DNA of 6,201 nt from positions 1-6,201 of the forward strand of contig DASPTU010000011.1 of the NCBI GenBank assembly GCA_035623255.1, in the 5' to 3' direction. Source of the stretch: JAFAGX01 sp035623255. Lineage in GTDB: Bacteria > Acidobacteriota > Terriglobia > Terriglobales > Acidobacteriaceae. Position 1 is the stretch's first letter. Every line of letters starts with the position of its first letter. Below, one piece after another: positions 1 to 5,558 of the stretch. The position numbers and the translations under genes are program-made. Under the pieces are notes generated by a model. That model was not told where the DNA came from, searched no databases, and saw only the letters and a program-made list of their open reading frames with translations.

Positions 1-31
1 AAGTTATCGGTTCTAAGTATTAAGTCAGAAA

Positions 32-49
32 GAGTTCGCAGCGGAACTC
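32..49 (-). terminator. Small hairpin downstream of hslV, possible weak terminator
   Basis: GAGTTC and GAACTC (a 6-bp perfect inverted repeat, 32-37 and 44-49) enclose a 6-nt loop and are followed on the minus strand by TTTCT. It lies 78 bp past the hslV stop. The stem is short and only half GC, so it would be a weak intrinsic terminator. No open frame starts between hslV and this point: there is no minus-strand ATG in positions 1-127. Confidence 0.3.
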
Positions 50-127
50 GGTTACCCCTAAGTAGGAGATGCTACACGCACTGGAATGGTTTGCAAAATA
101 ATTCGGGCTGAGCGAACGCGTCCCGCA

Positions 128-652
128 CTACAGCTCCTCGAGAGTAAAGTTGTCGTTCGTGAAAATGCAGATTTCGCTGGCGATGCGCATGGCTTCCAGG
201 GCCAGCTCTTTGGCGGTGAGTTTGGAATGTTTGAGCAAGGCGCGCGCCGCGGCGAGAGCAAAGCTGCCACCGGAACCAATGGCAACGATGCCATCATCGG
301 GTTCGATGACGTCGCCGTTGCCGGAAAGAACAAACGTAGCTTTGTTGTCGGCCACGATAAGCATGGCTTCAAGGTGGCGAAGGGCGCGGTCCTTGCGCCA
401 TTCCTTGGCAAGTTCGACGGCGGCCTTTTGCAGATTCCCGGAAAACTCCTGGAGCTTGCCTTCGAAACGTTCGAACAAGGTGATGGCGTCGGCGGTGGAA
501 CCGGCAAAACCGGCCACGACCTTGTCATTATAGAGGCGGCGGGTCTTGCGCGCGGTGTGCTTCATGACGTGCTCGCCCATGGTCACTTGGCCGTCGGCGA
601 CTAGCACAACTTTGTTGTCCCTGCGGACACACAGAACAGTAGTGCCGTGCAT
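128..652 (-). CDS. hslV: HslV (ClpQ), peptidase subunit of the ATP-dependent HslVU protease
   Basis: HslV is the threonine peptidase of the cytoplasmic HslVU (ClpYQ) protease. It forms stacked hexameric rings and degrades proteins that the HslU ATPase unfolds. The 174-residue product is full length for the family. It begins MHGTTVLCVRR; by family precedent the first three residues are removed so that Thr4 becomes the catalytic Thr1. In that mature numbering the active-site residues are visible: Asp17 (D20, in VADGQVT), Lys33 (K36, in HTARKTRRL) and a Ser in the GSGG loop (126-129). Other family blocks are YNDKVVAGFAGSTADA (41-56), AVELAKEWRKDR (78-89), GNGDVIEPDDGI (111-122) and the C-terminal ICIFTNDNFTLEEL. 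The reading frame is open further upstream to 880, but homology starts at the ATG at 650-652 and a TATAAT box sits at 686-691, so this start is chosen. No strong Shine-Dalgarno sequence is visible. hslU normally follows, but its start is not within the remaining 127 bases. Confidence 0.97.
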   Translation of the reverse strand: MHGTTVLCVRRDNKVVLVADGQVTMGEHVMKHTARKTRRLYNDKVVAGFAGSTADAITLFERFEGKLQEFSGNLQKAAVELAKEWRKDRALRHLEAMLIVADNKATFVLSGNGDVIEPDDGIVAIGSGGSFALAAARALLKHSKLTAKELALEAMRIASEICIFTNDNFTLEEL

Positions 653-685
653 AGGTGAGCTTTGCGGGCGAGTTCGCATCCATAC

Positions 686-715
686 ATTATAACGCCCGGA
701 ATGTCTGAGCTCCAA
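686..715 (-). promoter_or_regulatory. Probable sigma-70-type promoter of hslV
   Basis: Read on the minus strand, a perfect TATAAT (-10) lies at 691-686. A partial -35, TTGGAG, lies at 715-710 with an 18-bp spacer. The predicted transcription start is near 679, about 27 nt before the hslV ATG. This is the best promoter match in the window, and it argues that hslV is transcribed separately from the pilin genes. It also argues against the in-frame upstream ATG at 677-679, which would lie at the transcript's very end. The -35 matches the consensus only in its first three bases. Confidence 0.55.
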
Positions 716-756
716 AAGCCACAATCTCCTTAGGTATCGCCGTCCCTTCGGATGAT

Positions 757-785
757 CCGCACGCCATTCCCACGGTGGCGCTCGG
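757..785 (-). terminator. Possible hairpin between the pilin operon and hslV
   Basis: The arms at 757-766 and 776-785 can pair over ten positions, with eight Watson-Crick pairs, one G-U (minus-strand transcript) and one mismatch, around a 9-nt loop. It lies 26 bp beyond the stop codon of the PilX-like gene and upstream of the hslV promoter, as a transcript-ending or stabilising structure would. No U-run follows, so it is not a typical intrinsic terminator; it could be an mRNA 3'-end stabiliser, or chance. Confidence 0.3.
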
Positions 786-810
786 CACTCCGGCTGGTCT
801 CTAACAATTC

Positions 811-2316
811 TTATTGGGCGATTTCGTGGAAGGATAGGACTTTGTAACGCGGCGTAGGTTGCGCGGCATTGATCCAGCAACTGCTATATCTCATGCCTAC
901 GGAACCCATATTGGGAGCGAAGAGAACTGAAGCAAAGCCCAGATTGGGATCGGGGAGCAAGTTTCCGGAAGAGTCTCGAGTCTGCGCGACGTAGAATGCG
1001 CCATTGAATACTCCACTCCCAGCCCGGGAGCCGGTGACCGTTCCTTGGCCGATCACTAGAACGATACCGTCCCACGACGCGTCAGGGTCATAGTTTAGAT
1101 TTCCGGTCACCAGCAGCAAGCCGTACCCGGTGTTATGCCAGGAATTCAGATCTAGGTTCCCTTGAATCGCGACGATCAACGAGTTGGTGGCGCTCATGCC
1201 CAGGGGTGTCAAGTCGGAGCCCGTAGCGGTTCCACCAGACGGGGTGATCACCACGTCGGCATTTTGAATGATAGTTTGAGCAAGGCCGTCGACTTGGCTT
1301 GGCGTCTGAAAATTGGCTATCGGATCTCTTTTCACATCCGGAGCGGAGTTGAGGCCGTTGTATTGGGATTGCATGGCGACCGGGATGCCTGTTCCGCCAT
1401 TTCCGCCGTTGATCACGGCACCGACGGCGAGGGTGTGGTAGGTGGCGATGGCATCGACGGGAGGCCCGGGTGTGCAGGAAGGCAATTGGGGCACGGATAT
1501 GTCGTTTCCGCTTATGTAATACGAAGGGTTGGATGTTGGTGCGCTGAACGCCACGCTGTTACCGGCCTCTGCCGCAAGCGTAAGCGCGGCAGGAAAGTTG
1601 GGAAGAGTGATGGGTACGGGCGCGACGACATATTGAAGAATCTTTTGGCTGCCGTTAGGCAAAACTGCAAAGGCAGTGAGCTCGATAACCTGTGGGCCCG
1701 CACTGGAATTGAAGCTGAAGCCTGAACCTGTGTAATAGAGCGTGCGAGTGGTATCATCTGCTTGCCCATCGTTGTCCGCATCGACGTTGAGGGACTTTTC
1801 GGAAACCGCATTAATGCGTACCCATTTGAACATCGGACCAGGATAGCTCCCTGGGTTGAAAGTGCTTCTGTTCCAGATCGATAGCGCCGTGGGAGAGGGA
1901 TTTGTAGGATTTGCGAAGCCGCTGGAGCTAAATTCTTTATTGAACTGATTGTCGGGATAAGGAGGTCCTGAGTTCCAGGGAGTAATGGATTCGCCCGAGA
2001 CCGGATTTACGAGGTAGTACGTACTTCCCATCGCAAGGGGAGTTCCCGTTGGGGGCAAGAAAGTTGTCGGGTCTGTGGTGGAGAAAGCAGACGGCCCCTT
2101 GCCCTGAAGCCTGCCGCGGGCTTCTTCGAGGCCCGCCATGGCGTCGTAGTACACGCCCGTGGAGGAGCGATAGTTGCCGGCCAGAGCCGACTCTGTCCCC
2201 GACGAGACAATCAGCGCAATAGCAATCACACTGATGAGCAGCAAAATGAAAATGGAAATCAGCAAGGCAATCCCCGCCTGGTTTCGCGCCGCTCGAGCTC
2301 TGGTAGCCGGTTTCAT
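811..2316 (-). CDS. Large PilX-like minor pilin (type IV pilus or pseudopilus tip component)
   Basis: This 501-residue exported protein is at the fourth (GspK/PilX) position of the minor-pilin cluster. A basic leader (residues 1-14) and Gly15 precede a long hydrophobic helix (16-37), then SSGTESALAGNYRSS, a block I recognise from PilX_N-type proteins. If cleaved after Gly15, position +5 is Ile20, so the Glu5 of ordinary pilins is absent. Later parts are an Asp-rich loop, DADNDGQADD (179-188), resembling calcium-binding loops, and a Gly/Asn/Thr-rich region (about 375-470) with repeating beta-type segments (AIQGNLDL, LLVTGNLNY, IVLVIGQGTVTG, FNGAFYVAQ) suggesting a beta-solenoid or stacked-strand fold. 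It has only two cysteines (C281, C480), which could pair. The ATG at 2314-2316 is 16 bp after the preceding stop, with a weak GAGGCGG upstream. It is probably inserted in the inner membrane and then assembled at the fibre tip by analogy with GspK; that role is inferred. Confidence 0.8.
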   Translation of the reverse strand: MKPATRARAARNQAGIALLISIFILLLISVIAIALIVSSGTESALAGNYRSSTGVYYDAMAGLEEARGRLQGKGPSAFSTTDPTTFLPPTGTPLAMGSTYYLVNPVSGESITPWNSGPPYPDNQFNKEFSSSGFANPTNPSPTALSIWNRSTFNPGSYPGPMFKWVRINAVSEKSLNVDADNDGQADDTTRTLYYTGSGFSFNSSAGPQVIELTAFAVLPNGSQKILQYVVAPVPITLPNFPAALTLAAEAGNSVAFSAPTSNPSYYISGNDISVPQLPSCTPGPPVDAIATYHTLAVGAVINGGNGGTGIPVAMQSQYNGLNSAPDVKRDPIANFQTPSQVDGLAQTIIQNADVVITPSGGTATGSDLTPLGMSATNSLIVAIQGNLDLNSWHNTGYGLLLVTGNLNYDPDASWDGIVLVIGQGTVTGSRAGSGVFNGAFYVAQTRDSSGNLLPDPNLGFASVLFAPNMGSVGMRYSSCWINAAQPTPRYKVLSFHEIAQ

Positions 2317-2332
2317 AGAGTGTCGAGCCGCC

Positions 2333-3184
2333 TCATTGGTTTGGATTAATCCGCCGACCGCGCCCGCTCAATTCTACGAGTCGCGGCTGGCCGCTGGTAG
2401 CGTCGGGCAATGGCGCTGCCACAATCAAAGTGATCAGTACCTCTCGAATGTTTTCAGAAGAATTGTCCGCCCCCGCCGAAATGCACAGGGGCGCCGGAGT
2501 TTGCGGGTTAGTGGGAGTGTCGCAGAGGTAACTGAAAATCGGGACGGCCGCTCCTTGGAAAACTCCGGGATAGGCAGCCTGGCAACTCGGGAGTTGCGGC
2601 GGGCAGCTTTGATTCACCACGTTTTGGACGAATGGAACCATGGCATTGGTCCCCGTAAATGCAGCGTCCGGATCGCCGCCCGATACTTTAGGAGACACCC
2701 CGCGCATAAGTACGGTTCCTTGCAGTTGATAACGAATCCAATAAACGTAGGGATCGGTGGGCAGATTTGGGGCAGTTTCGATGATGATGTCGAAATCGCC
2801 TGGGGCTGAATCCCCACTGCTCGTGGTGCAGGTGCCACCTCCCCCGGTTCCAATCTGGCAAGAGGTCGAACTGGAGGGAGATGTCGTATAGCCCGCGGCT
2901 GCGCTCCAGGCAAAGGGCCAACTGGTTACCTGAGTGGGGCTGCCGCTAATAAGAAAAGACGACGGTGGAAATCCCGCATCGTTGATGTCGCGCACCATTT
3001 GATCCAGGCCCAGGCGAGCTTCCTGGAAAGAGATGAGGAGCTGCGTGTCCGTCTGGTAGCGCTGTTGGGAAGAAGTGAGTAAAGTGAAAGCAGCGCCGGT
3101 GATCACAAGAAAAATGCCGAGAGCAGCCAGCAATTCGATTAGGGTGAAACCAGCGTCGCGTTTTGCAAAAACGGGCGCCCTCAT
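2333..3184 (-). CDS. PilW/GspJ-like prepilin (minor pilin)
   Basis: This 283-residue protein has a classic prepilin N-terminus: basic leader MRAPVFAKRDAG, cleavage expected by PilD-type peptidase after Gly12, then FTLIELLAALGIFLVITGAA with Phe+1 and Glu+5 (E17) and a hydrophobic helix to about residue 37. The segment QEARLGLDQMVRDINDAGF (54-72) is typical of PilW-type proteins. The C-terminus (REVLITLIVAAPL, then LSGRGRR) is the usual final beta strand and basic end of this family. Six cysteines (C109, C119, C194, C201, C221, C234) could form disulfides outside the cytoplasm. A Ser/Gly/Thr-rich stretch lies at 101-126. Its ATG overlaps the TGA of the preceding pilin gene as ATGA, implying translational coupling; a partial GGTGAG ribosome site sits just upstream. 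The expected role is in the minor-pilin complex that initiates fibre assembly. Confidence 0.85.
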   Translation of the reverse strand: MRAPVFAKRDAGFTLIELLAALGIFLVITGAAFTLLTSSQQRYQTDTQLLISFQEARLGLDQMVRDINDAGFPPSSFLISGSPTQVTSWPFAWSAAAGYTTSPSSSTSCQIGTGGGGTCTTSSGDSAPGDFDIIIETAPNLPTDPYVYWIRYQLQGTVLMRGVSPKVSGGDPDAAFTGTNAMVPFVQNVVNQSCPPQLPSCQAAYPGVFQGAAVPIFSYLCDTPTNPQTPAPLCISAGADNSSENIREVLITLIVAAPLPDATSGQPRLVELSGRGRRINPNQ

Positions 3185-3759
3185 TTGCTCACCGTGCAGT
3201 CGAGCGTGATGGGCTGAAAATAGCCGTTGCCGTTCGTTTGCCGAATGCCAAGAATGATTCGTTTGGAAACCACTGCTCCATTGTTTGCAGTAAGGATGAC
3301 GGCCCAGCGGACATCGTAGGTGGTCTGGGCGGGATCGGTTGGATCCTGATAAGGAAAGCTGTAGTTGGAGACTGTACTTTGGGAGAAGTCGATCAGCGTC
3401 TGGCCAAAGTTCTGGCCCGCTGCGTTGGAACTGTAAATCGTCGTAATCGGGCTGCCCTGCAAGATGTTGGGCGAACTAGGGTTGCCCAGATTACAGGTAT
3501 AGCCGATGGGGCAGTAAACACCCAGCGAGTCCGAAAAACTGCTGGCCGTCAACGGCTGGGCGAGCATGAAATCCAACTCGCGTTGGGCGTACACGAGGGC
3601 GGAGGAATCGGTGCGGTTGCGGAAATTCAGGAGTATCGAAGCGGGAACGAGTTGGGCAACAGCTACGAGGCCAACGAGCAAGATTACCGTGGCCAGCAAC
3701 ATTTCGAGAAGGCTGAAGCCTCTATCGGTGCCGCGCGCTGCTGTAAGCGAGTGCTGCAT
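3181..3759 (-). CDS. PilV/GspI-like prepilin (minor pilin)
   Basis: This 192-residue type IV prepilin has leader MQHSLTAARGTDRG, expected cleavage after Gly14, mature start FSLLEMLLATVILLVGLVAV with Glu+5 (E19), and a hydrophobic helix to about residue 39. The block SALVYAQRELDFMLAQPL (53-70) matches the helix and turn seen in PilV/GspI-type proteins, where the family pattern is A-x-x-x-A-x-x-x-L-x-E-x-x. The C-terminal part has beta segments (YDVRWAVILTAN, KRIILGIRQ). Cysteines are C83, C89 and C188. The frame is open to 3822, but that codon is TTG and would overlap the upstream gene by 43 bp. The ATG at 3757-3759 gives a normal leader length, lies 20 bp after the preceding stop and has AAGAGG upstream, so it is preferred. 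It probably works with the FimT-, PilW- and PilX-like neighbours as a minor pilin. Confidence 0.85.
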   Translation of the reverse strand: MQHSLTAARGTDRGFSLLEMLLATVILLVGLVAVAQLVPASILLNFRNRTDSSALVYAQRELDFMLAQPLTASSFSDSLGVYCPIGYTCNLGNPSSPNILQGSPITTIYSSNAAGQNFGQTLIDFSQSTVSNYSFPYQDPTDPAQTTYDVRWAVILTANNGAVVSKRIILGIRQTNGNGYFQPITLDCTVSK

Positions 3760-3779
3760 TTTTTCTGCGGCCTCTTGCC

Positions 3780-4472
3780 TTAGCCAACTTTTTGCCAGGG
3801 CCCGCTGCCTGGCGCGCTCCAAATTTGCATGGAGCCAGAGGGAAGCAAGACCACGGCGCGAAAGCCCGGATCGGGATCGATCATGCTTCCGATATAGAAA
3901 ACATAGATGTTGGAAGAGACACCTCCACCGTAGGAGGTTCGAATCGCGCCGCGCGCGTCAAACGTGATTGTCGATGGGCTAGCCGACACCGGGGTGAGCG
4001 TCGAGGTGTTCAATGCGGTCAAGATGGCTGTTGGAGCGGGAGCGCCCGAAGGTATCACGGTTGCAAATCCGGCTATGAGTTCCTGTCTTTCCGTTGGATC
4101 AAGTAATCCATTCGCGTTGTGATTGGAATCGGCACCGACGAGGTAGCCCGTGCCGCTGGCTTGCATCACAAAATTCACCTGGGTGTTCTGGCGCACGGCC
4201 TCGAATCGAGTGAATTTCAGCATCGACGCGAACCGCGTAGCCGCGTCGTTAAGTTGATAAGCCCTGAGGGAACGCATCAAAGTGGGAATGGCAATGGCGG
4301 AGAGGACCAGCATCACGCAAATCGAAATGACCATTTCGACGATGCTGAAGCCAGCAATGGCGGTTCGCGGAGTGCCAGAGCGGTTTGCACTCTTTGCCAA
4401 CGTCGTTCCTCGCAGGGGACAGGACCTGGATCCCGTCCAAATGGCTCGGATTCCAAATCGGTGCAGTCGCAT
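3780..4472 (-). CDS. FimT/GspH-like prepilin (minor pilin), first gene of the pilin cluster
   Basis: This protein has prepilin motif AG|FSIVEMVISICVMLVLSAIAIP with Gly41, Phe42 and Glu46 (+5), then the FimT/GspH body: YQLNDAATRFASMLKFTRFEAVRQNTQV (72-99), FDARG (171-175) and a C-terminal VVLLPSGSMQIW (207-218). A D-x-N-x-N-x-N-G-x-x-D-x-x-E loop at 115-128 resembles the calcium-type loops common in this family. The start is uncertain. The ATG at 4470-4472 gives 230 residues with a 41-residue leader and no ribosome site. A TTG at 4398-4400 gives 206 residues with an ordinary 17-residue leader, and has GAGGAA only 5 bp upstream, so it may be the true start. The gene ends 20 bp before the PilV-like gene. 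FimT/GspH proteins help nucleate the fibre, and some FimT proteins bind DNA during natural transformation; that role cannot be judged here. Confidence 0.83.
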   Translation of the reverse strand: MRLHRFGIRAIWTGSRSCPLRGTTLAKSANRSGTPRTAIAGFSIVEMVISICVMLVLSAIAIPTLMRSLRAYQLNDAATRFASMLKFTRFEAVRQNTQVNFVMQASGTGYLVGADSNHNANGLLDPTERQELIAGFATVIPSGAPAPTAILTALNTSTLTPVSASPSTITFDARGAIRTSYGGGVSSNIYVFYIGSMIDPDPGFRAVVLLPSGSMQIWSAPGSGPWQKVG

Positions 4473-4676
4473 TGCCAGGGACAGCCGGCCGCAACCGCCG
4501 CCAAACCTAGTACTTTGTTAATCTCTGCGCTTCCATTCTAATACAGAGGACAAGGAAGGGGTAGAAATGTAACAGATTGAAACATCTCCCTCTGATGCGC
4601 GAAGTTCAAGTCAACTACTCGGATAGTAAATGCTCGCGTTCAGTTGCCCGCCAGGAAAGACTCCGAATCTTACAAC
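4473..4676. other. Intergenic region upstream of the pilin cluster
   Basis: This 204-bp non-coding gap separates the secreted-protein gene from the first pilin gene. On the minus strand, TAGAAT at 4540-4535 matches the -10 consensus at five of six bases, but no acceptable -35 is found 15-19 bp upstream, so it is only a weak promoter candidate. An imperfect dyad lies at 4564-4588. I see no convincing intrinsic terminator for the secreted-protein gene; AAGA/TCTT pairing just past its stop is too short. The pilin operon promoter most likely lies here. Confidence 0.4.
4564..4588. repeat. Imperfect inverted repeat, possible operator upstream of the pilin genes
   Basis: The half-sites GAAATGT (4564-4570) and ACATCTC (4582-4588) are complementary at six of seven positions around an 11-bp centre. 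The dyad is about 90 bp upstream of the FimT-like ATG and just upstream of a TAGAAT -10 candidate, a position where an activator or repressor could bind. A centre-to-centre distance of 18 bp is slightly long for two half-sites on one helix face, and chance cannot be excluded. Confidence 0.2.
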
Positions 4677-5558
4677 TTACTTCTTCTTGAGGACAGTTTC
4701 GGACCCATGCTTCTGCAATGAGGCTTTGGTGAAAAGATCGTCAGGGAAACCGGGATTGTAGCGGCAAGTGTCGTAGAAAAATTGCGCGGTGCGGCGGCCA
4801 TTGTGTTCGCGTGTGACCTGCAGCGGAGTCCACACGCTCTCCTTTAACTGGTAGTTCGTGTAGATGGTGGTGTCGTCGTTGATCTGATTGTATTCGGGAT
4901 CCTTGGTGCTGACAACGGCGCGAACCAGATAGTGAGTGGAGCGGTCAACGGCGAGACGGAATTTGCGCTCTTCGCTATCTGTCAGCTCCACCCAGTCCAC
5001 CTGCTTGAGATCCACGGTGTCGTTCCCGCCGAAGCGAATCAGCATACCGGGTTCCTTGAGGCGAAAACGCAGAAGATTGTCAATGTTCCGTTTGACTTGT
5101 TCTTGAAATTCGCTGATGGAGGTGGCCGGCAGTTCGTTAACGCCACTGCGGTCATATGTCCAGCCGTGGTCGCCATTGTACAATGTGATCACCAGCCCGC
5201 CGTGGGCAAAATCCAAGCCATCAATGCCTAGCAACGCTTGCAGAATGGTGTTGCGGCCTTTGCCGATGTATTCGATGCGAGCTTTGTCCGGGAACCGGCG
5301 AAAATCGTTGAAGTCTATATAGCCTATAAGTGCGCCATCGTGACCAAAAAGCGCACGGCGGCCGGTGCACGCACTTTCCCGCACTTCCGTGTAGCCTGGG
5401 CCACCCAGCCCGTTGATTAATTCCGCGAGGACCTGCTTGGCTTTTGCCGCGCTTTGCTCCGGCATCATCGTGTCTGGGTTCTGCGCCAAAGCACTCGGAG
5501 CGAATAAAGAGCCGGCGATCAAAACGCCGACAGCAAATTGGGTAAACCTCATCCGCAC
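4677..5558 (-). CDS. Secreted conserved-type protein of unknown function, possibly LolA-like
   Basis: This 293-residue protein has a clear Sec signal peptide: MRMR, hydrophobic segment 8-20 and cleavage site SALA|QN after Ala25, so it is probably periplasmic or outer-membrane associated. No lipobox is visible. The mature part has an N-terminal helix (AAKAKQVLAELINGLGG, 37-53), then many short beta-type stretches such as IGYIDFNDF, LVITLYNGDHGWTYD (122-136), RKFRLAVDRSTHYLVRAVV (198-216) and the end block VWTPLQVTREHNGRRTAQFFYDTCRYNPGFPDDLF. The pattern resembles LolA/LppX-type beta-barrel lipoprotein-binding folds, but I recognise no diagnostic motif. Two cysteines (C64, C265) could form a disulfide. 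The start is GTG at 5556-5558, with GGAGG 9 bp upstream, or ATG at 5550-5552, which overlaps the SDR stop as ATGA; the two differ by two residues. The overlap implies co-translation with the SDR gene. Function is unknown. Confidence 0.8.
   Translation of the reverse strand: MRMRFTQFAVGVLIAGSLFAPSALAQNPDTMMPEQSAAKAKQVLAELINGLGGPGYTEVRESACTGRRALFGHDGALIGYIDFNDFRRFPDKARIEYIGKGRNTILQALLGIDGLDFAHGGLVITLYNGDHGWTYDRSGVNELPATSISEFQEQVKRNIDNLLRFRLKEPGMLIRFGGNDTVDLKQVDWVELTDSEERKFRLAVDRSTHYLVRAVVSTKDPEYNQINDDTTIYTNYQLKESVWTPLQVTREHNGRRTAQFFYDTCRYNPGFPDDLFTKASLQKHGSETVLKKK

Noticed and set aside
86..604. 172-codon open frame on the plus strand opposite hslV
   Set aside because: It is fully antisense to a strongly conserved hslV, has low-complexity Gly/Ala content and no recognisable domain; it follows from the codon bias of the real gene.
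688..727. Twelve-codon mini-ORF (GTG start behind AAGGAG) on the minus strand upstream of hslV
   Set aside because: It overlaps the proposed hslV -35 and -10 boxes, so it would lie before the transcription start; it is likely chance.
653..880. Upstream extension of hslV to 880 (76 more residues)
   Set aside because: The extension has no HslV homology, runs through the stop of the PilX-like gene and across the TATAAT promoter, and would bury the catalytic Thr far from the N-terminus.
2174..2809. 211-codon plus-strand frame opposite the PilW/PilX junction
   Set aside because: It is antisense to two well-supported pilin genes, has no recognisable domain and no ribosome site of note.
3760..3822. 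TTG start at 3822 for the PilV-like gene
   Set aside because: It would add 21 residues to the leader and overlap the FimT-like gene by 43 bp; the ATG at 3759 has a better ribosome site and normal leader length.
4482..4500. Possible sigma-54 promoter (TGGC...TTGC) just upstream of the FimT-like ATG
   Set aside because: The spacing between TGGC and TTGC is 5 bp instead of the 7 needed for a -24/-12 element.
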